DNA of 8,500 nucleotides from JALZIF01 sp964584905 (lineage in GTDB: Bacteria; Gemmatimonadota; Gemmatimonadetes; Gemmatimonadales; Gemmatimonadaceae). The translations under genes and the position numbers were made by a program. The notes beneath the pieces are model-generated. The model had not been told where the DNA came from, ran no database searches, and saw only the letters and a list, made by a program, of their open reading frames with translations. Position 1 is the first letter of the stretch; every line of letters starts with the position of its first letter. Positions 1-4,968 of this stretch are shown in pieces. The stretch is taken from NCBI GenBank assembly GCA_964584905.1, contig CAZPCC010000264.1:1-8500 (forward strand), read 5' to 3'.

Positions 1-167
1 TTGCCGGAGAAGTGGTGAAAGAGGGCACCTTTGGTCACCCCCGCGCCCTCGACTATCCGCGCCAGGCTGCCGCCCTGAAAGCCCTGCCGGTAAAACTCGG
101 CGAAGGCGGCGTGGACGATCTTGTCGCGAGTCGCCTGGGGGTCTCGACTGACGGTCTGTGAGGCCAT
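1..167 (-). CDS. TetR/AcrR-family transcriptional regulator, N-terminal part (runs off the left edge)
   Basis: Only the first 55 codons lie in the window. The product begins MASQTVSRDPQATRDKIVHA and continues into AFAEFYRQGF and a helix-turn-helix ending GVTKGALFHHF (about residues 43-53). This is the typical TetR N-terminal DNA-binding domain: helix 1 with the A-x-x-x-F pattern, then the recognition helix with G-x-L-[FY]-x-H-F. Family members bind palindromic operators as dimers and release them when the C-terminal domain binds a small ligand; that domain is outside the window, so the inducer is unknown. The ATG at 167 is chosen because it opens the usual short N-terminal arm and lies directly after a strong promoter. 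A palindrome sits in that promoter, so autorepression is very likely. The gene follows the mutase gene on the same strand, about 350 bp downstream of it, so it is probably transcribed from its own promoter. Confidence 0.93.
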   Translation of the reverse strand, partial: MASQTVSRDPQATRDKIVHAAFAEFYRQGFQGGSLARIVEGAGVTKGALFHHFSG

Positions 168-173
168 TTGGCT

Positions 174-202
174 AACATACCGACCGTTCGGTATGTCGTC
201 AA
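174..202 (-). promoter_or_regulatory. Sigma70-type promoter of the TetR gene
   Basis: Read on the minus strand, TTGACG (202-197) is followed by exactly 17 bp and then TATGTT (179-174). This is close to the TTGACA/TATAAT consensus. Only 6 nt (173-168) separate the -10 box from the A of the ATG at 167, so transcription should start at or within a base or two of the start codon. This predicts a leaderless mRNA with no Shine-Dalgarno site. The box assignment is read by eye. Confidence 0.7.
175..196. promoter_or_regulatory. Palindromic operator, probable TetR autoregulatory site
   Basis: This is a 22-bp palindrome with half-sites ACATACCGA and TCGGTATGT. Ten of its eleven symmetric base pairs match; the only mismatch is next to the centre. 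It occupies the whole spacer between the -35 and -10 boxes and overlaps the -10 box. A bound dimer there would block RNA polymerase. Length, symmetry and position match known operators of TetR-family autorepressors. That the adjacent TetR protein is the ligand is inferred. Confidence 0.8.
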
Positions 203-253
203 GAGCCTGTTTCTGCGTCTGGTCGAGGTCGGTGCGGAAGTCGGGGTGGGTGC

Positions 254-418
254 ATTTTTACCGCAGAGGGCGCAGAGGACGCGGAGGACAACTTGCTCAA
301 CGCGCAGAGGTGATTGGTCAGCTAGACTTGCTTTCCCTTTTGATAATGCAGTCATCCAGGCAACTGCTTTTTCCTTCATGCTTTCCTCTGCGTCCTTCGC
401 GACCTCCGCGGTAAAAAT
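254..418. repeat. Inverted-repeat element with 34-bp arms made of 9-bp modules
   Basis: The left arm (254-287) and the reverse complement of the right arm (385-418) match at 29 of 34 positions, and both outer ends read ATTTTTACCGC. Each arm contains about three 9-bp units of the type CGCAGAGGA (left: 262-270, 271-279, 280-288; right, on the other strand: 411-403, 402-394, 393-385). An extra partial unit lies at 303-310. The 97 bp between the arms hold no credible ORF. I recall similar CGCAGAGG-type modules as dispersed intergenic repeats in several soil bacterial genomes, but copy number cannot be tested here. The element fills much of the mutase-TetR gap (197-517), in which I see no gene. 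Confidence 0.7.
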
Positions 419-425
419 CGCGGAG
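404..425. other. Short hairpin at the right end of the inverted-repeat element
   Basis: CTCCGCG (404-410) and CGCGGAG (419-425) form a perfect 7-bp stem around an 8-nt A-rich loop (411-418). It lies about 95 bp past the mutase stop codon. Neither strand has a T-run after the stem, so it does not meet the rho-independent terminator pattern. It could still stabilise the 3' end of the mutase mRNA or mark an end of the repeat element. Confidence 0.35.
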
Positions 426-517
426 TTGTGAACGGCCGCAATCCCCGACCACCCACTCGAAAGCCGGGTCGAAGTGTGCGACAGATGAGGCGATTGTGGG
501 CGGATGAGGCTGATCGG

Positions 518-2140
518 TTACGAGTGGCCGTGGTAGCGTCCCCACTCGGACTCCAGGGTATCGGAGATCTCGCCGACGGTAGCACGCGCGCGGACGGCGT
601 CGAGGATCAGAGGCATCAGGTGAGCCTGGCCGAGTACACCGATTCCGCCGTGGCGGCTGCGGTAGGTGGAGGCGCCGTCGCGGAGGGACTCCAGAGTGCG
701 CTCGGTGAGCTGGGAGTCGCGTGACTCGCGTGCCACCTGCACGCGCAACACCTGACCGCGCTCGAGCTCGGAGTAGCCAGGCAGCGGTACGGTCGGCGCG
801 GCCGCCGCATCGGTGAAACGGTTTACACCCACCACCACCGTCTCACCACGCTCAACTCGCAACTGCTGCTCGTAGGCGCTACGACCGATCTCCTCCTGAA
901 AGTAGCCGGAGGCAATAGCGCGCTCGGCTCCGCCCAGACTGTCTACGTGCTCGATGAGCACCATCGCTCGTTCCTCCAGCTCGTTAGTCAGGCTCTCGAC
1001 GTAGTAGCTGCCGGCGAACGGATCGACCGTTTGCGTCACTCCTGATTCGAACGCCAGAATCTGCTGGGTGCGCAGCGCCAGCGTCGCCGCCTCCCGGGAT
1101 GGGAGCGACAGCGCTTCGTCATAGCTGTTGGTGTGCAGCGACTGCGTGCCGCCGAGTATGGCGGAGAGCGCCTGAATGGTGACTCGGACGACGTTGTTGA
1201 GCGGCTGCTGCGCCTGCAGCGTCACTCCGCCGGTCTGGGTATGGAAGCGCAGGCGGGCGCTGCTGTCGCTGGCGCCGAAGCGGTCGCGCATGAGGCGGGC
1301 ATACAGCCTCCGCGCGGCGCGGAACTTGGCCACTTCCTCGAACAGATCGTTATGCGCGGCAAAGAAATATGACAGCCGGGGAGCGAACCGGTCGATCGCC
1401 AGCCCGGCGCCTATCGCCCGCCGCACGTACTCGATCGTGTTGCACATGGTGAAGGCCAGCTCCTGCACCGCCGTCGCGCCCGCCTCACGAATGTGGTAGC
1501 CCGAAATGGAGATCGGATTCCAGTTCGGCACCTCGGCCGCACAGAAGCGGAACACCTCGGCGATCAGCGCCAGGCTCGGTTCGGGCGGATAGATGTAGGT
1601 GCCGCGGGCGATGTATTCCTTGAGAATGTCGTTCTGGATCGTCCCGTTGAGCGCCTCGCGCCCTATCCCGCGCTCCTCGGCCACCACTATGTACATGGCC
1701 AGCAGCGTGCTCGCCGTGGCGTTGATCGTCATCGAGGTCGAGACCTGGTCGAGCGGGATATCGGCGAGGAGGGTGTGCATGTCGTCGACTGTATCGATCG
1801 CCACGCCCACCCGGCCAACCTCACCTGACGCGCGGGGCGAGTCTGAGTCGATCCCCATCTGCGTCGGCAGGTCGAACGCTACGCTCAATCCCGTCTGCCC
1901 CGCCTCGAGCAGATGCCGGAAGCGTGCGTTGGTCTCGGCAGCCGTACCGAAACCGGCGTACTGGCGCATGGTCCAGAGCCGGGTGCGGTAGCCGGCGGGC
2001 TGCACGCCGCGGGTGAATGGATAGGCGCCCGGCTCGCCGATGTTCTCTTCAACGCCTACCGCCCCGTCGCCGGGGCGGTAGACCACTTCTATCGGGATCC
2101 CGGAAGGACTTTGTCGAGGCTCGGGAGCCCGTTCGCTCAC
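518..2140 (-). CDS. Methylmalonyl-CoA mutase family protein, catalytic (large) subunit without B12 domain
   Basis: The 540-residue product matches the TIM-barrel catalytic chain of adenosylcobalamin-dependent acyl-CoA mutases, which interconvert (R)-methylmalonyl-CoA and succinyl-CoA. Landmarks are YPFTRGVQP (40-48), LWTMRQYAGFGTA (55-67), GLSVAFDLPTQMG (84-96), TIQNDILKEYIARGTYIYPP (167-186), SGYHIREAG (213-221) and GGTQSLHTNSYDEA (330-343). Y61, Q169, R179 and H216 keep the spacing of Y89, Q197, R207 and H244 of the Propionibacterium enzyme. Tyr and Arg at these positions favour methylmalonyl-CoA over isobutyryl-CoA. The chain stops before a cobalamin-binding domain, as in split archaeal/Bacillus-type mutases, so a separate small subunit is needed; none is in the window. 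Start: GTG at 2140, overlapping the fbp stop as GTGA. The in-frame upstream extension to 2317 is only the antiparallel-frame reading of fbp and has no family similarity. No Shine-Dalgarno is visible, so translational coupling to fbp is likely. Confidence 0.92.
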   Translation of the reverse strand: MSERAPEPRQSPSGIPIEVVYRPGDGAVGVEENIGEPGAYPFTRGVQPAGYRTRLWTMRQYAGFGTAAETNARFRHLLEAGQTGLSVAFDLPTQMGIDSDSPRASGEVGRVGVAIDTVDDMHTLLADIPLDQVSTSMTINATASTLLAMYIVVAEERGIGREALNGTIQNDILKEYIARGTYIYPPEPSLALIAEVFRFCAAEVPNWNPISISGYHIREAGATAVQELAFTMCNTIEYVRRAIGAGLAIDRFAPRLSYFFAAHNDLFEEVAKFRAARRLYARLMRDRFGASDSSARLRFHTQTGGVTLQAQQPLNNVVRVTIQALSAILGGTQSLHTNSYDEALSLPSREAATLALRTQQILAFESGVTQTVDPFAGSYYVESLTNELEERAMVLIEHVDSLGGAERAIASGYFQEEIGRSAYEQQLRVERGETVVVGVNRFTDAAAAPTVPLPGYSELERGQVLRVQVARESRDSQLTERTLESLRDGASTYRSRHGGIGVLGQAHLMPLILDAVRARATVGEISDTLESEWGRYHGHS

Positions 2141-3165
2141 GCGCCGACGCTGGTCAGTGCCCCGCCTAGCATGGCGGTGGCCTGGTCCACCTCGGCCTTG
2201 CTCCCAATGAACAGCGGCGTCCGCTGGTGCAGGTCGGTCGGCTGGATGTTGAGAATGTCCTGGGTGCCATCGATCGCCGCGCCGCCCGCTTCCTTGGCGA
2301 TTAACGCCAGGGGGCACGCCTCGTACAGCAGCCTCAGCTTGCCCTTGGGCGCCTTGGCGTTGCCCGGATAGCAGAACACGCCCCCACCTAACAGGTTTCG
2401 ATGGAAGTCGGCGACCAGCGAACCGACATAACGCACGTTGAGCGGCTTGCGGTCGCTGTCCAGTCCGCGGTAGCGCCGCATCAGGGCCTTGGTCGGCTCG
2501 TCCCAGTGCTGCTCATACGAATCGTTCACCGAGAGGTAGCGCCCGGTGCTCGGCGTACGAATGTTGGGGTGAGAGAGCAGGAACTCCCCGATCATCGGAT
2601 CGAGCGTGAAGCCGTGGGCCCCCTGCCCCGTCGTGTACACCAGCATGGTACTCGAACCATAGATGATGTATCCCGCCGCCACCTGACGACTACCGGGCTG
2701 CAACAGATCCTCCATCTCGCCACGGGGGCCGAGGGTGATTTTCTGCAGCACGCTGAAAATCGTGCCCACCGGCACGTTCACGTCGATGTTCGACGAGCCA
2801 TCGAGGGGATCGAACAGCAGCACGTACTTGCCGCACTTGAACTCGTCAGGGATGTGGATCAGCCCCGGCTCCTCTTCCGAAGCCATGACGCAAAGGCGCC
2901 CGGTGTGATCCATCGCCTTGATGATCGTCTCGTTGGCGAACACGTCGAGCTTCTGCTGCATCTCGCCCTGCACATTCTCCGCCCCGAACTCGCCGAGGAT
3001 GTCGACCAGCCCCGCTCGTCGAACCTTGCTGGAGATCATTTTGGCGGCGAGCGCGATGTCGTAGAGGATGCCGGAGAGTTGCCCGGTCGCCTCGGGAAAC
3101 TGTCGCTCCTGCTCAATGATGTAGCGCTCGATCGTGACGACCGACGTGGACGTGTGTTTTACCAT
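2137..3165 (-). CDS. fbp: Fructose-1,6-bisphosphatase class 1
   Basis: This 342-residue protein hydrolyses fructose-1,6-bisphosphate to fructose-6-phosphate in the cytoplasm, the committed step of gluconeogenesis and also part of the Calvin cycle and pentose recycling. Family marks are ASEEEP (95-100, acidic metal ligands), FDPLDGSSNIDVNVPVGTIF (118-137, the class 1 metal/phosphate signature with D119 and D122), NDSYEQHW (214-221), YVGSLVADFHRNLLGGGVF (246-264, substrate contacts) and KLRLLYEACPLALIAKEAGG (276-295, with the last metal-ligand Glu at 282). Length and order are full and normal. ATG 3165 is chosen: it starts the family-typical N-terminus (MVKHTSTSVVTIERYI). A longer frame from a TTG at 3252 would overlap the upstream gene and encode the heptamer repeat. 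The 3' end overlaps the mutase gene by 4 nt, so the two are very probably one operon. Confidence 0.96.
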   Translation of the reverse strand: MVKHTSTSVVTIERYIIEQERQFPEATGQLSGILYDIALAAKMISSKVRRAGLVDILGEFGAENVQGEMQQKLDVFANETIIKAMDHTGRLCVMASEEEPGLIHIPDEFKCGKYVLLFDPLDGSSNIDVNVPVGTIFSVLQKITLGPRGEMEDLLQPGSRQVAAGYIIYGSSTMLVYTTGQGAHGFTLDPMIGEFLLSHPNIRTPSTGRYLSVNDSYEQHWDEPTKALMRRYRGLDSDRKPLNVRYVGSLVADFHRNLLGGGVFCYPGNAKAPKGKLRLLYEACPLALIAKEAGGAAIDGTQDILNIQPTDLHQRTPLFIGSKAEVDQATAMLGGALTSVGA

Positions 3166-3174
3166 CAGAGACAG

Positions 3175-3205
3175 GGGTCGAGGGTCGAGGGTCGAGGGTC
3201 GAGGG
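3175..3205. repeat. Heptamer tandem repeat (GGGTCGA, about 4.4 copies) just upstream of fbp
   Basis: Perfect GGGTCGA units lie at 3175-3181, 3182-3188, 3189-3195 and 3196-3202, followed by GGG (3203-3205). The tract sits in the 64-nt gap between the metallopeptidase-like stop (3230) and the fbp ATG (3165), ending 9 nt before the start codon where a Shine-Dalgarno would normally be. On the mRNA strand it reads as CCCTCGA units, with no purine-rich ribosome-binding site. Such tracts can change copy number by slippage. Confidence 0.9.
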
Positions 3206-3229
3206 AAGTCGGCGATGAGATTCGACCGC

Positions 3230-3616
3230 CTATCCGTGATCTCGTTTGCCAAGAAGGTTTATTGCTGCGTACTCGCGAGCATCGCGCTCGAACCGGTTCT
3301 GATGATAGCCCGATTTGAGGGTTTCCCACAGGTACAGCAACGGGAACGCGCGGGATTCCTCAAACTGCTGGACGTGCCGCAGTTCGTGCAAGAGGAGCTC
3401 GACCGTAGGCTGGCAGCGTTCACCGAGGAAGACGGTGCGCCAGAGGGTGATCCCGGCAACGGAGCTCTGGCCGAGGCAGAGGCCCGCGATTCGTGGGACG
3501 AGCCCACCGCGGCGCCAGTTCACCCGGGCGAGCTCTGGGTGCCGCTCGAGGGCCAGTTCGGGCAGGGACTCCGGGGTTCCGATGATCGCCTGGATTAGAC
3601 TGGAAGATGTCGCCAC
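3230..3616 (-). CDS. Small HExxH metallopeptidase-like protein (possibly DUF4157-like), uncharacterised
   Basis: This 128-residue protein contains a clear zinc-binding helix, HELRHVQQF (77-85), giving H77, E78 and H81. A later acidic stretch, NRFERDAREYA (107-117), has E110 or E115 as possible third ligand. It also carries a basic glycine-rich segment (VNWRRGGLVPRIAGLCLG, 32-49) and a hydrophobic strand ITLWRTVFLG (56-65) ahead of the helix, a layout resembling short DUF4157-type minimal gluzincin domains. No signal peptide or transmembrane segment is obvious. The start is a GTG at 3616 with no strong Shine-Dalgarno; no better start is seen. It lies 64 nt upstream of fbp on the same strand and could be the first gene of that operon. 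Substrate and role are unknown, and proteolytic activity is inferred only from the motif. Confidence 0.75.
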   Translation of the reverse strand: MATSSSLIQAIIGTPESLPELALERHPELARVNWRRGGLVPRIAGLCLGQSSVAGITLWRTVFLGERCQPTVELLLHELRHVQQFEESRAFPLLYLWETLKSGYHQNRFERDAREYAAINLLGKRDHG

Positions 3617-3867
3617 GGTTCTTGGCTCAGGTAAGCGTCTTCAACTGCTTTACTGCAGAGGATCGCGATTCAGGAAACCCGGGGCATCACACGTGTACTA
3701 CCGTGACGGGTACGTACAGTACACGCCAGCGCCCGACTTCGATCTTCCCAGGTCTGAACACGGCCCCGAGTATTGATCGCCACGCGCGCAATTTCCATTC
3801 GTGAAAACGCCACGATGAGCAGTAGGCCCGGCCGAGAGCTGACGCATTACATCTGGGGCTACGTCGG
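3617..3867. promoter_or_regulatory. Divergent intergenic region with an inverted repeat (3692-3699 / 3718-3725)
   Basis: This 251-bp spacer lies between two divergently oriented genes and must hold at least their promoters. CGTGTACT (3692-3699) is repeated inverted as AGTACACG (3718-3725) with 18 nt between the arms. A second, shorter pair, TACC (3699-3702) and GGTA (3709-3712), sits inside, and the palindrome GTACGTAC (3710-3717) abuts the right arm. This could be a regulator site or a transcript hairpin. I found no convincing -35/-10 pair on either strand and no credible small gene. Confidence 0.35.
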
Positions 3868-4968
3868 ATGATCCGCCTGGCGACGGCGTCCGCCATTCTC
3901 CTGACCGCGGGATGCGGCGTATCGGGGGGCTTCACTGCCTCCATCTCCCAGCCGGGCGCGCGATCATCGGCCCCGCGGGAAATCGTGCTTCCGACGAATC
4001 GCTGCGGCGACTACTTCATTGCGACCGCGATGCTCGACGGCCGGGGGCCATATCGCCTCAAGCTCGACTCCGGATTCCCGTACACGCAGCTCTCCGCGCG
4101 GCTCGCGGATTCCCTCGGCCTGCGAGGATCGCTCGACTCCATCCGCATCGGCGCGTTGCTGGTTCAGGGTCGGATCCCCGTCAACGCGCGCAATCTCGAC
4201 GTCATCAGCTACGCGCTCGGCGAATCGATCGACGGGATCCTCGGATACACAGTACTTCAGGATCTCGTGCAGACCTATGATTTTCCCGCAGGCGTCGTAA
4301 GGCTCGGCATGCGGGCGATCGACAGGGGAGAGCCCGGCGTCGTCCCTCTGTCGACCGGACCCCGGCCGTTCCTGCGCGCTCGGATCGGATCGCGGACGAT
4401 CGACCTGCTGCTGGACACCGGATTCAGCGGCGGGATCTCGCTCGGCGAGCTGACTGACTTTGCGCTGCGCGATTCCGTTAGGCGCATCGGCTCGGCCGCG
4501 CGAGCCGAGGGCGTGGTGTACACGGACGGCGCGCGGCTCGAGAACGATGTGGTACTCGATGCGTTCACGATCGTGCAGCCCGTCGCCACGAGCTCGGCGC
4601 GTCGGAACCTGTTAGGGCAGGATGTGCTCCGGCACTTCGTCGTGACGATCGATCGTGCGCGGGGCCTCGCGCGCTTCAAATCAGCCGAGGGAGCCCGCGC
4701 GATAACTCTCCCCTCCCTCCATTACACCGGCCTGGTGCTGATTCCGCGCGCGGATCACCACGAGGTGGCCGAGGTGCTGGCGGAAACGCCGGCCGCGCGT
4801 GCGGGCTTGCGAGCCAGGGACCGCATCGTCGCAGTCAACGGCGTGCCCGTCGCCTCGCGCGGGTGCGCCAGGACCGAGGGCGATCCGGCTCGGCCGCTGA
4901 TGCTCACGGTTGGGCGCGGCGATGCGCGGTTCGAAGTCGAGGTCGTCCCCGTGGTGGTGGTCGAGTAG
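3868..4968 (+). CDS. Probable lipoprotein with two retropepsin-like aspartic protease lobes and a C-terminal PDZ domain
   Basis: The 366-residue protein starts with an arginine at residue 3, a hydrophobic stretch and LLTAGC (11-16), a plausible lipobox with Cys16 to be lipidated, although Thr at -3 is less common than Leu. Lobe one has LKLDSGFPYTQLS (64-76, DSG catalytic triad) and ILGYTVLQDLVQTYDF (124-139). Lobe two has IDLLLDTGFSGGISL (178-192, DTG) and LLGQDVLRHFVVTID (248-262). The G-x-x-x-L-x-x-[FL] hydrophobic element after each triad is normal for clan AA proteases. Residues of about 285-360 form a PDZ-like domain: VAEVLAETPAARAGLRARDRIVAVNG is covered by 300-325. Location would be periplasmic, membrane-anchored. 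Two lobes in one chain could form the complete active site without dimerising. Proteolysis is inferred, and the substrate is unknown. The last 214 bp lie opposite the comEC 3' end. The weak Shine-Dalgarno makes the start depend on the signal peptide. Confidence 0.85.
   Translation: MIRLATASAILLTAGCGVSGGFTASISQPGARSSAPREIVLPTNRCGDYFIATAMLDGRGPYRLKLDSGFPYTQLSARLADSLGLRGSLDSIRIGALLVQGRIPVNARNLDVISYALGESIDGILGYTVLQDLVQTYDFPAGVVRLGMRAIDRGEPGVVPLSTGPRPFLRARIGSRTIDLLLDTGFSGGISLGELTDFALRDSVRRIGSAARAEGVVYTDGARLENDVVLDAFTIVQPVATSSARRNLLGQDVLRHFVVTIDRARGLARFKSAEGARAITLPSLHYTGLVLIPRADHHEVAEVLAETPAARAGLRARDRIVAVNGVPVASRGCARTEGDPARPLMLTVGRGDARFEVEVVPVVVVE
4755..4968. other. Convergent (tail-to-tail) coding overlap, 214 bp
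   Basis: The PDZ region of the plus-strand lipoprotein is read antisense as the last 70 or so residues of the comEC frame. The ComEC side of the overlap is low-complexity Ser/Thr/Ala/Arg sequence (from residue 741) with no family match, while the plus-strand side is a conserved-looking domain. The overlap therefore probably exists because comEC lacks a stop codon near its normal end. No terminator hairpin with a T-run is visible for either gene here. Confidence 0.85.

Noticed and set aside
404..425. Rho-independent terminator after the mutase gene
   Set aside because: The 7-bp stem is perfect, but no T-tract follows it on either strand, and the A-rich stretch is in the loop.
168..517. Small genes in the mutase-TetR gap
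   Set aside because: The short frames here run through the inverted-repeat element and promoter and lack any protein-like pattern or ribosome-binding site.
2141..2317. 59-codon N-terminal extension of the mutase frame
   Set aside because: The sequence is a low-complexity shadow of the fbp 3' end. The GTG at 2140 gives the natural family start and a coupled overlap.
3166..3252. 29-codon N-terminal extension of fbp from a TTG
   Set aside because: It would overlap the upstream gene and translate the heptamer repeat. The ATG at 3165 matches the family N-terminus.
2401..3318. Plus-strand open frame (305 codons) opposite fbp
   Set aside because: It is antisense to the FBPase signature motifs, with biased His/Arg/Val composition and no family resemblance.
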